NCBI GenBank assembly: GCA_964529415.1 | Contig: CAZGWD010000008.1 | Span: forward strand, 62,001-126,000 | Length of the DNA stretch: 64,000 nt | Reading direction: 5' to 3' | DNA from: CAYMPH01 sp964529415 | GTDB lineage: Bacteria > Spirochaetota > UBA4802 > UBA5550 | Part shown: one piece after another, positions 31,671 through 40,649 of the stretch | Numbering within the stretch: the stretch's first letter is position 1 | How the letters are laid out: each line of letters opens with the position of its first letter | Made by a program: the position numbers and the translations under genes | Notes under the pieces: model-generated | The model's database searches: none | Seen by the model: the letters and a program-made list of their open reading frames with translations, nothing else | What the model was told of the DNA's origin: nothing

Positions 31671-32138
31671 TTATTTATTTTCTTCCATCATGACAAGCTC
31701 AACCGGTTTAGGCCCTTTTACAGATAAAAAAGCTCCATGCTCACCGCTGATATTCTGGTATGTGTGCGGCACATTCATTTTGCCCTGAACTAAATCGCCT
31801 GGAACAGCTATCAATTCAGTATCTCCTATTTTAAATTTAAACTTTCCTTTTATTATATAAAAAAGTTCATCTGATGTGGGATGTTTGTGCAGAGGAATTC
31901 TCTGGCCTGCAGGCAGATTATATATGAATGGAGCCAGTGATTCAAAACTTCCGAAAAATGGATTTACCTGGATTAGATCTGAATCTGATATTTTTTTCGT
32001 ATGACTGATATGTAAATTTTCAAAATCTTTCGGTACTTCAGCAAATTTTTCCTTGGGAGCGCTGCAGTTCGGGCATTTATCAGGCGCTTCCTCTCCTTCG
32101 TGAATATAACCGCACACGCTGCAGTTCCATTTTTTCAT
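31671..32138 (-). CDS. Rubredoxin-like domain fused to cupin domain
   Basis: The start at 32138 is supported by GGAGG about 8 bases upstream; an earlier ATG would add five residues. The 155-residue protein begins with a rubredoxin-type iron site, CSVCGYIHEGEEAPDKCPNC (two CxxC pairs). A cupin barrel follows (about 70-150) with HKHPTSDELFYIIKGKF and a later VPHTY histidine, so a mononuclear metal site is likely. Such small fusions occur in anaerobes with oxygen or sulfur defence roles, though none is proven. It converges with the kinase gene and follows KorAB on the same strand after about 90 bp. Confidence 0.85.
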   Translation of the reverse strand: MKKWNCSVCGYIHEGEEAPDKCPNCSAPKEKFAEVPKDFENLHISHTKKISDSDLIQVNPFFGSFESLAPFIYNLPAGQRIPLHKHPTSDELFYIIKGKFKFKIGDTELIAVPGDLVQGKMNVPHTYQNISGEHGAFLSVKGPKPVELVMMEENK

Positions 32139-32225
32139 ATTATGTTCCTCCATTTAATTATTTTAATTATTATATTTTCAAGTAATTTACTTTTTGAAAA
32201 CTATCAGATTCTGTTTATTTTTATA

Positions 32226-33086
32226 TCAAATTTTAGAAATTATCTCGGTTTCCAGCAGTTTAAGATTAATTTCCCTTTTATATAACGGGGATTTGACTTT
32301 GGAGTAAATTTCAAGATTTTCCTCAAAAGTTTTACGGTGATTGCTTTTATAAATTATCCCAAGAGGGAAAGGTTCTTCCTCGAGGGATTTTTTAAAAGCA
32401 TTACCTCTATCAGATGGATCATAATCATCAGGTAAATAGTATGTGTTTTCCTTAAACCACTTGAATGTATTGATTTTATTAAATGAAACACACTGCTGGA
32501 ATATGTCAACAAGGGCAAATCCTTTATGCATTATTGCTTTTTTCATCACCTCTTTTGTCTGTTCTATGTCACCGCAAAAAACTCTGGCTGCAAAAGTTAC
32601 ATCAAGGGAAATTGCAAGAGCTATTGGATTAAGCGCCTTTTCAAATACACCAAAAACCTGAACAGGCGTTTTCATTCCAGGTCTTGTGGTGGGAGCAGCC
32701 TGGCCTTTAGTGAGTCCATAAACCATGTTTTCATGAACAAATAATGTTATATCCGGATTCCTTCTTGTTGCATGCAGAAAATGATTTCCACCTTCACCAT
32801 ACATGTCACCGTCTCCCCCGACAGCAATAACTGTAAGTTCCGGATTGGAAGCCTTTATGGCAGTTGCCGGAGGAAGCCCCCGTCCGTGCAGTCCATTGAA
32901 AAAACTTGTGTTTATATATTGCGGCATCTTGGCAGCCTGGCCTATTCCGGAAACCAATACAACATTTTCTTTTTTCAGGTCTAATTCTTTTAATGCAGAC
33001 AGTATTGCTTTACGGATAGAATAATCGCCGCAACCCGGACACCATGCTATATCAATTTTATTTTCAAAATCGAAAATGTTTTCCAA
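32226..33086 (-). CDS. korB: 2-oxoacid:ferredoxin oxidoreductase, beta subunit
   Basis: The 286-residue protein has WCPGCGDYSIRKA with two cluster/structural cysteines, and a thiamine diphosphate-binding motif GGDGDMYGEGGNHFLHATRRN (read in part; GDGD...N). It also has the family-typical ENMVYGLTKGQAAPTT stretch. It forms the catalytic half with the upstream alpha subunit, decarboxylating 2-oxoacids (2-oxoglutarate most likely) to acyl-CoA with ferredoxin reduction. It is 13 bp after the alpha gene in the same operon. No delta/ferredoxin subunit is present, as in other two-subunit KorAB enzymes. The gene symbol is by family; the exact oxoacid is not certain. Confidence 0.9.
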   Translation of the reverse strand: MENIFDFENKIDIAWCPGCGDYSIRKAILSALKELDLKKENVVLVSGIGQAAKMPQYINTSFFNGLHGRGLPPATAIKASNPELTVIAVGGDGDMYGEGGNHFLHATRRNPDITLFVHENMVYGLTKGQAAPTTRPGMKTPVQVFGVFEKALNPIALAISLDVTFAARVFCGDIEQTKEVMKKAIMHKGFALVDIFQQCVSFNKINTFKWFKENTYYLPDDYDPSDRGNAFKKSLEEEPFPLGIIYKSNHRKTFEENLEIYSKVKSPLYKREINLKLLETEIISKI

Positions 33087-33099
33087 TGAGTCCTCCGGT

Positions 33100-34788
33100 T
33101 TAAATAAACTTTTTAATTTCCTTTATAACTTCTTCCACTGAAAAGGGGAGTCCGTTATATTTTAATATTTTATTAACAATAGAAAATCCTGTTGAGAGTT
33201 TGATAAGTTGAGCAAGTTGAGCAGATGAATTATTTTCTATAATAATTACATTGGATGCTTTTTTAAAATATTCGTCTATGTTTTCAGGAAACGGGAACAG
33301 CCATGAAAAATGTAAAACAGCAATATCATTTATCCCGGATGTTTCAACAGCTTCTGCCACTATATTTAATGTTGAGCCCCAGCATATAACAAGCGTTTTG
33401 TAATTATTGCTCCCTGAAAGTTTTGGAGGGATTATTTCAGGCGTAATTGATTTGATTTTTTTCAGCCTTTTGTCTACCATCATGATACGCAAATCAAGAT
33501 CCTCGGTTATATAACCGCCTTCATCGTGTTCATCGCTGTCTGCACAGACATTTCCTGATCCATGGCCGGGTATTCCGCGGGGTGATATGCCGTTTTCTGT
33601 CAGCAGAAATCTTTTATATGAGGTATCTGTTTGAATAATATATTTTTCAGTTTTAATATTTGCTGTTTTAAAGACAGGTGTATTGTAACTGCTGTCTGTA
33701 AAAAACTGATCAGTTAAAATGAAAACAGGAACCTGATATTTGTCAGACAGGTTAAAAGCTTTTTGCGTCAAAGTAAATCCTTCTTCAATTGTTCCAGGAG
33801 CAAGAATTATTCTGGGAAAATCCCCATGACCGGCATATAATACTAAATTCAGATCGCCCTGTTCTGTTCGTGTTGGAAGTCCGGTTGCAGGCCCGGGACG
33901 CTGGGCAAGGTGCAGCACAAGCGGGGATTCTATCATTCCGCACAGGCTGATACCTTCGCACATGAGTGCAAACCCTCCACCTGAAGTTGTAACCAGCGCT
34001 CTGGCGCCTGCATACCATGCCCCGATAGCCATATTGACAACACCGACTTCGTCTTCAACCTGCTCAACAATAATATCAAATTTCTGAGAGTAAGATGCCA
34101 TATTTTCAAGGACGCTTGTCGAGGGCGACATCGGATAACCGCATACATAATTGCATCCGCCTGCAATAGCTCCGAGTGAAATTGCGTCTGCGCCGGATAG
34201 CAGCAACTCTGTTTTTACATCTTCGTGTTTTTTTATTTTAACATTGATCCCGGTAACTTTTTTCCCTTCAGAAAAACCTTTTTTTATGGCAATAAGATTT
34301 TTAGTTTTTATATCTTCGTTTTTGTCTGAAAAATATTCAAGAATATAGCTCTCGCAATCTTTTGCATTAACATCAAGCAGCCCGCATATATAACCGGCTG
34401 CAACAGTGTTGGAAAAGACAATATTACCAATTTCTGCAGCTATCTTTGTAAACTGTACATCAATCATGTTTTTGCAGTTTATTTTTTCTTTTTCACCTAT
34501 AACTATTGTTTCAGGCGTAATTCTTTTTTTTAGATGTCCGATAGCGTCGTTGTGGAGGGTAATAAGAATGTCTATTCGATCAATAAACCCGGCAACCCGT
34601 TTTGATGAAATTCTTAATTCGGTGGAGTTTGTTCCACCCCTTACGCGGGACATGAATTCAGATGTGGAAAAAATATTATAACCGCTTCTTTTTAGTAATA
34701 ACGCCAGAATGTTTTCAATGGCCTGTATGCCTTGACCGGCTTCGCCTGCTAAAACAATTACTAAATCATCTGATATTTGTTTTATCAT
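33100..34788 (-). CDS. korA: 2-oxoacid:ferredoxin oxidoreductase, fused gamma-alpha subunit
   Basis: The 562-residue protein is a gamma-alpha fusion. Residues about 1-190 form the gamma domain (LAGEAGQGIQAIENILALL, FMSRVRGGTNSTELRIS). Residues about 200-562 form the alpha part (ISLGAIAGGCNYVCGYPMSPSTS, EDEVGVVNMAIGAWYAGARALVTTSGGG, CSNV... absent). It supplies the CoA-binding domain and partners KorB. The fusion order is normal for bacterial KorA. It is the first gene of the operon; its start lies about 240 bp from the divergent aldehyde dehydrogenase gene, so both promoters share that gap. Confidence 0.93.
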   Translation of the reverse strand: MIKQISDDLVIVLAGEAGQGIQAIENILALLLKRSGYNIFSTSEFMSRVRGGTNSTELRISSKRVAGFIDRIDILITLHNDAIGHLKKRITPETIVIGEKEKINCKNMIDVQFTKIAAEIGNIVFSNTVAAGYICGLLDVNAKDCESYILEYFSDKNEDIKTKNLIAIKKGFSEGKKVTGINVKIKKHEDVKTELLLSGADAISLGAIAGGCNYVCGYPMSPSTSVLENMASYSQKFDIIVEQVEDEVGVVNMAIGAWYAGARALVTTSGGGFALMCEGISLCGMIESPLVLHLAQRPGPATGLPTRTEQGDLNLVLYAGHGDFPRIILAPGTIEEGFTLTQKAFNLSDKYQVPVFILTDQFFTDSSYNTPVFKTANIKTEKYIIQTDTSYKRFLLTENGISPRGIPGHGSGNVCADSDEHDEGGYITEDLDLRIMMVDKRLKKIKSITPEIIPPKLSGSNNYKTLVICWGSTLNIVAEAVETSGINDIAVLHFSWLFPFPENIDEYFKKASNVIIIENNSSAQLAQLIKLSTGFSIVNKILKYNGLPFSVEEVIKEIKKFI

Positions 34789-34929
34789 AGAGTCTCCATA
34801 AACTAATTGGTTGAATATGATTAAATTAAGTCAGATATTTAAATAAATTTTTTTCATAACAATTACTTTGGATTAAGAATAAAATTAATATTCAGTTTTT
34901 ACATAATTTCAAACTATATATTAAAATTA

Positions 34930-34958
34930 TTGACTTTTAAGAATTATTCAGTTATTTA
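34930..34958 (+). promoter_or_regulatory. Possible promoter for the aldehyde dehydrogenase gene
   Basis: TTGACT (34930-34935) is followed after 17 bases by TATTTA (34953-34958). The rest of the 34789-35029 gap is AT-rich, with no other feature seen. The match is moderate. Confidence 0.35.
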
Positions 34959-35029
34959 TTATATACACCTGTTGAGCAGAATTGTCAATCTTTTCTTTAA
35001 AAAGTTTATATTACAAAGGAGAAAACAAA

Positions 35030-36412
35030 ATGAACAATAAAGAGATAGTCTCCATTTTTAAAAGTCAGAAGGATTTTTTTCAAATAGGTGTAACGAGAGA
35101 TATAAAATATCGAATTATGATGCTGCAGAAACTCAAGCAGGTTATAAATAAAAATCAGGATGCTGTACTTTCTGCGCTCCATGAAGATATGCGTAAACCG
35201 GCAACTGAGGCATATATAAGCGAAATTTATCTTGTGCAGAGGGAAATCGAAATCGCTCTGAAAAAAATAAAACAATGGAGCACTCCAGTAAAAGTTGCTA
35301 CACCGCCTGTTCTTTTCAAGGCCGCAAGCTGGCTGTATCCTGAACCATATGGAGTGGCGCTGATCATATCACCATGGAATTATCCGTTCCAGCTGCTCAT
35401 TGATCCCCTCGTAGGAGCTATTGCAGCCGGCAATTGTACTGTGCTGAAACCGTCAGAACTTTCACCTGCGACTTCGTCGATTATTTCCAGAATCATTTCT
35501 GAAACTTTTGATCCTGCATATATTGCTGTTGTTGAAGGCGGAATAAAAGAAAGCAGCATGCTGCTTTCTCTGCATTTCGATTATATATTTTATACAGGAA
35601 GTACTGCAGTTGGCAAAGTGGTAATGAAGGCTGCTGCTGAAAACCTTGTACCTGTTACACTCGAACTGGGCGGTAAAAGCCCGTGTATTGTTGATAGGGA
35701 TGCAGACCTTATTGTTGCAGCGAGGCGCATTGTAAAGGGTAAATTTTTTAATGCAGGCCAAACCTGCATTGCTCCGGATTATCTGTATGTTCACAGGGAT
35801 ATTAAAAAAGAACTTTTGGATAATATTATTAACCTGATTGCTGAATCTTACGGAAGCGACCCTTCCACGTCGCCGGCATATGCAAGGATAATCAATGACC
35901 GTCACCACGCGCGTCTTGCCGGCATCATGAAAGGAGATATTATCACAGGAGGCGCTGTAAAACAAAGAGAGCGTTATATTGCACCTACTCTTATAGGCAG
36001 CGTCAAATGGAATGACCCGATCATGCAGGAGGAAATATTCGGACCGATTCTGCCTGTGCTTGATTTTGAAAATCTTGATGAGGTTATCCGTGAAATAAAT
36101 TCAAGGCCCAAACCGCTTGCTTTGTATTATTTTTCCAGGGATAAAAAGCAGCAGGAGAAGATTCTTTCCCGCACATCATCCGGCGGAGTGTGCATTAATG
36201 ATACGATGGAACAGATAGTGTCTGAATATCTTCCATTCGGGGGAGTAGGTGCGAGCGGTATGGGAAGCTATCACGGCAGATCAAGCTTTGACACCTTTAC
36301 CCATACAAAAAGCGTTCTTAAAAAATCATTTTACTTCGATGTTAAAATGAAATACGCGCCATACAGGCTAGCTTTTAAAACAATGAAAAAGCTGCTATCT
36401 CTGATTTCTTAG
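35030..36412 (+). CDS. Aldehyde dehydrogenase (ALDH3/fatty-aldehyde type)
   Basis: ATG at 35030 is preceded by AAGGAG, which rules out the earlier in-frame ATG 48 bases upstream. The 460-residue protein is about the length of ALDH3 enzymes and lacks the long oligomerisation tail of ALDH1/2. Key parts are ISPWNYPFQLLIDPLVGAI, the general base Glu212 in LELGGKSP, and catalytic Cys246 in NAGQTCIAPDY. EEIFGPILPV and LPFGGVGASGMGSYHG are also present. It oxidises aldehydes to acids with NAD(P). A hydrophobic, basic C-terminus may touch the membrane, as in fatty-aldehyde dehydrogenases. It fits the AOR and acyl-CoA synthetase genes in the window. Confidence 0.94.
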   Translation: MNNKEIVSIFKSQKDFFQIGVTRDIKYRIMMLQKLKQVINKNQDAVLSALHEDMRKPATEAYISEIYLVQREIEIALKKIKQWSTPVKVATPPVLFKAASWLYPEPYGVALIISPWNYPFQLLIDPLVGAIAAGNCTVLKPSELSPATSSIISRIISETFDPAYIAVVEGGIKESSMLLSLHFDYIFYTGSTAVGKVVMKAAAENLVPVTLELGGKSPCIVDRDADLIVAARRIVKGKFFNAGQTCIAPDYLYVHRDIKKELLDNIINLIAESYGSDPSTSPAYARIINDRHHARLAGIMKGDIITGGAVKQRERYIAPTLIGSVKWNDPIMQEEIFGPILPVLDFENLDEVIREINSRPKPLALYYFSRDKKQQEKILSRTSSGGVCINDTMEQIVSEYLPFGGVGASGMGSYHGRSSFDTFTHTKSVLKKSFYFDVKMKYAPYRLAFKTMKKLLSLIS

Positions 36413-36498
36413 GAATATTTTAAAATGCAGATATAAATATTTTTTAGAAATTTTCATTTTATAATTCAGTTTTCTCAAATTGCCAGGGAGTAATTATA

Positions 36499-37062
36499 AT
36501 GGATAAAATAAAAATTCTTGGAATAGCAGGGAGTCTGCGCAAAGATTCCTATAATCTTTTCGCTCTCAAGGCTGCACAGGAACTGGTTCCTGACGATGCG
36601 ATTCTGGACCTGATTGAACTTCATGGTATTCCGGTCTTTAATCAGGATAATGAAATGACCCTGCCTGCAGCTGTTGCTGAATTTAAACAAAAAATTCTGG
36701 AAGCCGATGCTATTATCTTTGCAACACCTGAATATAATTTTTCAATACCCGGAGGCCTCAAAAATGCAATTGACTGGGCATCCAGGCCCTCCGGAGAAAG
36801 CGCTTGGCTGGACAAGCCTGCAGCAATTATGGGGGTATCTTCCGGAAAGCTGGGTACGGCACGCGCTCAGTATCATCTAAGGCAGATACTTGTTTCGCAG
36901 AATATGCCTGTGGTAAATAAACCGGAAGTAATGATTGATAATGCTGCCCAGCAGTTTGATCATGACGGCAGACTGATCAATGAAGTGACAAGAAAAATAA
37001 TCCACAACCAGCTTGTTGTTTTGGTTCATCTGGTTAAAATCAATATAGCGTCAGAAAGCTGA
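36499..37062 (+). CDS. NADPH-dependent FMN reductase (ChrR/YieF-like)
   Basis: The 187-residue flavodoxin-fold protein has LGIAGSLRKDSYNLFALKAA for FMN phosphate binding and the family motif FATPEYNFSIPGGLKNAIDWASRP (read in part). It would reduce quinones, chromate or flavin with NAD(P)H in the cytosol. AGGGAG upstream of ATG is the ribosome binding site. It is transcribed in the same direction as the aldehyde dehydrogenase, 86 bp downstream, so one transcript is possible. Confidence 0.92.
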   Translation: MDKIKILGIAGSLRKDSYNLFALKAAQELVPDDAILDLIELHGIPVFNQDNEMTLPAAVAEFKQKILEADAIIFATPEYNFSIPGGLKNAIDWASRPSGESAWLDKPAAIMGVSSGKLGTARAQYHLRQILVSQNMPVVNKPEVMIDNAAQQFDHDGRLINEVTRKIIHNQLVVLVHLVKINIASES

Positions 37063-37195
37063 TATAAAAATTAATAAATTTAACAGACTCGGAACATGTT
37101 ACTCCAGCTGGAATGATTAATAACTATTTCAATCTTCATATATTATTCTTGAAATATTGTAATTAAAATTTACTGTATTTCTTAAAAATCTTTTA

Positions 37196-38098
37196 TCAGG
37201 CTGATTTTCTACAGGTTTTTCTAACATAATCAATTGCGGATTTTCCTGCTATTGCACCTTCTCCAACTGCAACGCTGATCTGCAAAAAACCTCCTGTACA
37301 GTCACCTGCAGCAAATACACCCGGTGCATTGGTCTTCATTTCTCTATCAACCTGAATAAAATTGCCTTCAGTTATTATGCCAAGACTTTTTGCAAAATCA
37401 ACTGAGGAGGCATTTCCTGCCGCAATAAAAATACCAGAAACTTCCATTTCCGAATTATCATCAAAAGTTACACTTTTTAAAGTTATATCACCATGAAGAG
37501 ATAAAATCTTTTTTTCTATTAATTGGATACCGGCTGATGTGAGGTTATTTATAATCTTTTCAGGTAATAAATTTTCAAATCCAAGAGTGCAGATAGAAAC
37601 ATTTGAAGTGTAATTCAGAAGTTCCAGAGCCTGATTTGCCGCATATAAACCTTCTCCGGCAACAATAACTTTTTTATTTTTGAAAAAATAGCCATCGCAG
37701 CTTACACAGTATGATATGCCTTTTCCTTCATATTTATTGATTTCGGGAATTTTAGGCTTTTTTCTTGACACCCCGGTGGCAAGAATAACAGAGCAGGTAC
37801 TGTATTCATCATTTTCAGTTTTAACAATATATTTTTCAGAATCACCAAAATGAATACTGATAACTCTGTCGCAATTTATTATGGAACCAAATCTGGAATA
37901 CTGTTTCATTCCATTTTCTATCAGTTTTTTCCCGGATATCGTCTCTGAAAATCCGAAGTAGTTATCAATATCATAATCACCGGCTATATTCGGCTCACAG
38001 CCCAGAATGACAGTCCTGATTCCGGCGCGGGATGTATAGATCCCTGCGGATAAACCTGCAGGACCCTGGCCGATTATTAAAACTTCAGATTCTTTCAT
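37196..38098 (-). CDS. Thioredoxin reductase-like FAD/NAD(P) oxidoreductase
   Basis: The 300-residue protein has the FAD-binding GQGPAGLSAGIYTSRAG motif, the redox pair CVSC in SYCVSCDGYF, the NAD(P) motif VAGEGLYAANQALELL, and the end motif FAAGDCTGGFLQISVAVGEG. The NADPH motif GEGLYA differs from the usual GxGxxA/G, which may change nucleotide preference. No thioredoxin gene is adjacent. It precedes the ferredoxin-cyclase on the same strand (75 bp downstream of this gene), so it could donate electrons to a redox partner other than thioredoxin. That link is inference. Confidence 0.85.
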   Translation of the reverse strand: MKESEVLIIGQGPAGLSAGIYTSRAGIRTVILGCEPNIAGDYDIDNYFGFSETISGKKLIENGMKQYSRFGSIINCDRVISIHFGDSEKYIVKTENDEYSTCSVILATGVSRKKPKIPEINKYEGKGISYCVSCDGYFFKNKKVIVAGEGLYAANQALELLNYTSNVSICTLGFENLLPEKIINNLTSAGIQLIEKKILSLHGDITLKSVTFDDNSEMEVSGIFIAAGNASSVDFAKSLGIITEGNFIQVDREMKTNAPGVFAAGDCTGGFLQISVAVGEGAIAGKSAIDYVRKTCRKSA

Positions 38099-38173
38099 GA
38101 TTCTTCCCTGCCTTTTCCTGGAATATAAAATGGAATCTTTTTCAAAAATACTGCTGCAAAAAGTTTTTCAACT

Positions 38174-39826
38174 TTAAATAATGTTTTTTAATTCAGAAGC
38201 AATATCTTTAACAATGTATATTGTCAGGGGCTCTTTTCTGCCTCTGACAGCAGCTTTAACTTTTTTAATATGGCTGAAATCTAATTTTGTCTTTTCAGCT
38301 ACAATATTTGAAAATATCATCTGGCTTGCTGCTTTTTTATTTAATGATTCTAAACGGCTTGTTGTATTTACAGTATCTCCGATAATTGTTATTGAGGATT
38401 TGTTTTTATAGCCAAGTTCCCCAAGAATAACTTCACCATAATGAATTCCTATTCCAAGTTCCAGCGGTTCAGTTAAATGATTTTTCAGCTGATCATTTAT
38501 TTCAATAAGTTTTTCTGCCATTTGTTTTGCCGCTATCAGCGCCTGTTTGCATGCTGTTTCGGGATCTGAATCGTAGCCGAAATATGCTAATATTCCGTCT
38601 CCGAGAAATTTATCAATTATACCGTTATTGTTTTCTATTACTTCACCCATATAATTAAAATACCTGTTCAAAATAAAAACAACATCATAAGGAAATTTTT
38701 CCTCGGAAAGCTGAGTAAATCCGCGCAGATCAGCGAATACCACAACAAGCTCAATATCTTTTCCAATTGTAAGCTTGGTTTCTTTTCTTGCTTTTAATGA
38801 TTTAACATCCGGCGGCAAAAGCAAAGTTATTGATATTTCTTCTTTTATGCATTCAGCCTGGCAGGCAAGGCGGATATCTTTTTCTGCTCCGATTCTATTT
38901 AATGCTTTCTGCTCCCTTTCACCGATTGCAGAAAGATTTTCCATTCCCTTTTCTACTTTTACACGGCAGGTCGTGCACCTTCCCCTGCCTCCGCAAATTG
39001 ATGCATGAGGTATCTGGCCGATTCTGCTTGCTTCCAAAATTGTAGTGTCAAGAAAGACATTTACGGATTTTCCGGAAGAGTAATTAACTACAATGTTTCT
39101 GTTTTTTAACATTATTTTAATTCTAATTGAACGGGAAGCTAATACAATAATATATAAAACCGGAAAAATTATATATACAGCATAAACCAATAATTTTAAA
39201 AATTCAATCTGCTGCAGACTGGGAATTTGTATACTTGCAGCATTCACAGCAATAAGTTTATTCATTTCCATGCCTGCTTTAAAATATCCCCCGATTCCAA
39301 TAATTGGCATTGTGGTAAAAATAAAAAAGATTAACAGTTTTATTTTAGGGTAAAAGCTCCTCATTCTGAGAACAACATGAACTCCGATTTGCGCATGAAG
39401 CCATATCGCAAGAGCCATTCCAATAAACTGCCAGTTAAATTGAGGATATGACCGCAGAATAATATCAGCATAGCTTCCTTTTATGCCGAAAAATAAAAAC
39501 AGTCCATAAGTAAAAATAATATGAGGAATAAGAAAAAACGGTATTGTTATGCCCAAAGCAATCTGCGCCATTTCCCAAAAAGGCATTTTTAATGTATTTC
39601 TCCTGAAAAGCTTCCACAGACCAAGACTCACGTGAGTAAGAATTACAACTGGAATTACCCAGAACAGCGGCCATAAATTAAAAACAAAATTCTGATAGCT
39701 TTCAATCCATTCAACTGAAATCAATCCAAGAGCATAATATATGGTATACCCTATAGCATATACAGCCATTATTAATGCTGCCCATAAACGTATCCTTGTC
39801 TGCCAGTCTCTTGCATTACCTTTCAT
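38174..39826 (-). CDS. Membrane protein with 2Fe-2S ferredoxin and class III adenylate cyclase domains
   Basis: ATG at 39826 has a TGAGGT ribosome binding site; the ORF upstream would add 33 residues without one. The 550-residue protein has about six membrane helices (about 10-235). Histidines within or next to them (TH, PH, LH and VH, about 65, 102, 144, 150) could bind heme. A ferredoxin domain follows (about 240-340; CGGRGRCTTC with Cys278, 284, 287 and Cys322). The class III cyclase (about 355-540) has metal-binding Asp365 in FADLRGFT and Asp410 in KFLGDG; Lys406 fits adenylate specificity. It would make cAMP in response to redox state. Heme binding and redox gating are inference; domain calls are firm. 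Confidence 0.88.
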   Translation of the reverse strand: MKGNARDWQTRIRLWAALIMAVYAIGYTIYYALGLISVEWIESYQNFVFNLWPLFWVIPVVILTHVSLGLWKLFRRNTLKMPFWEMAQIALGITIPFFLIPHIIFTYGLFLFFGIKGSYADIILRSYPQFNWQFIGMALAIWLHAQIGVHVVLRMRSFYPKIKLLIFFIFTTMPIIGIGGYFKAGMEMNKLIAVNAASIQIPSLQQIEFLKLLVYAVYIIFPVLYIIVLASRSIRIKIMLKNRNIVVNYSSGKSVNVFLDTTILEASRIGQIPHASICGGRGRCTTCRVKVEKGMENLSAIGEREQKALNRIGAEKDIRLACQAECIKEEISITLLLPPDVKSLKARKETKLTIGKDIELVVVFADLRGFTQLSEEKFPYDVVFILNRYFNYMGEVIENNNGIIDKFLGDGILAYFGYDSDPETACKQALIAAKQMAEKLIEINDQLKNHLTEPLELGIGIHYGEVILGELGYKNKSSITIIGDTVNTTSRLESLNKKAASQMIFSNIVAEKTKLDFSHIKKVKAAVRGRKEPLTIYIVKDIASELKNII

Positions 39827-39931
39827 AAAAACCTCATTTATTTTAAAAAATATACTAAAGCATTTTTTTTGCATATGAGATATGAATATATAAAGTAATT
39901 TCAGAAATTTTCCAGGAATAATCAAGTATTT

Positions 39932-40573
39932 TTATTCTTTAATACTTACAAGAACCCCGTCGCGTATGGAAATTATTGAACTCATATAATCCGGATCATC
40001 AGTGAATATTTTTGTGGCTTCACGGACCGCAATTGCAGATTTATCTTCAGTGCATTCATCAGCAACAAGTCCACGCCAGAGGATATTGTCTGAAATAAAA
40101 ATTCCTCCAGGTGCAAGATATTTTTTAGAAAGATAAAATGCTTCCGGATATTCTGTTTTGTCAATATCACAGAAAATAATATCATACAATAAACCCGCTT
40201 GAGTTTCTTCCAATGCCTGAATCGCATCATTTACATGGTAAATTATTTTTCCGGCAACACCTGCTTTTGTCAGATAATTACTGGCCATGTTGGAATAATC
40301 TTTGTCGTTTTCTGTATGATGTATCTTGCAGTTTTCCGGTGATGCAAGCGCGAACCAGAGTGTTGAATATCCGAATCCTGATCCAAGTTCAAAGATTGTT
40401 TCCGGCTGTTTGAGTCTGGTTATCTGGTATAAAAGCCTGCCAACCTGCGGGCCTATAATTGGAAAATCTTTAGAATATCCGTATTCTTCCATTTCAGTTA
40501 ATACGGGATTAAATCCTGCACTGAATTTCTGTATGTAGTCGTCAAGTTCGGCATTAAGCAGCATGTCTCTCAT
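39932..40573 (-). CDS. Class I SAM-dependent O-methyltransferase (CCoAOMT-type)
   Basis: I prefer ATG at 40573 (MRDMLLNAELDDYI), with GAGG 5 bases upstream; a TTG 24 bases earlier is the alternative. The 213-residue protein has the SAM-binding FELGSGFGYSTLWFA motif, then IHHTENDKDYSNMASNYL and IIFCDIDKTEYPEAF with the metal-binding Asp region, as in catechol/caffeoyl-CoA O-methyltransferases. The substrate is a small hydroxylated compound that cannot be named. It is the second gene after GAF-HD-GYP on the minus strand, separated by 76 bp. Confidence 0.88.
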   Translation of the reverse strand: MRDMLLNAELDDYIQKFSAGFNPVLTEMEEYGYSKDFPIIGPQVGRLLYQITRLKQPETIFELGSGFGYSTLWFALASPENCKIHHTENDKDYSNMASNYLTKAGVAGKIIYHVNDAIQALEETQAGLLYDIIFCDIDKTEYPEAFYLSKKYLAPGGIFISDNILWRGLVADECTEDKSAIAVREATKIFTDDPDYMSSIISIRDGVLVSIKE

Positions 40574-40649
40574 GTAATCCTCTGCTGGTAATATCAATAA
40601 TACAAAATTTGTTTTTTAATTAAAAAATTCCGTACATGGCTCTACGCCG

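Noticed and set aside
35462..35965. 167-codon minus-strand frame
   Set aside because: It is antisense inside the aldehyde dehydrogenase gene, with Cys/Arg-rich composition typical of shadow frames.
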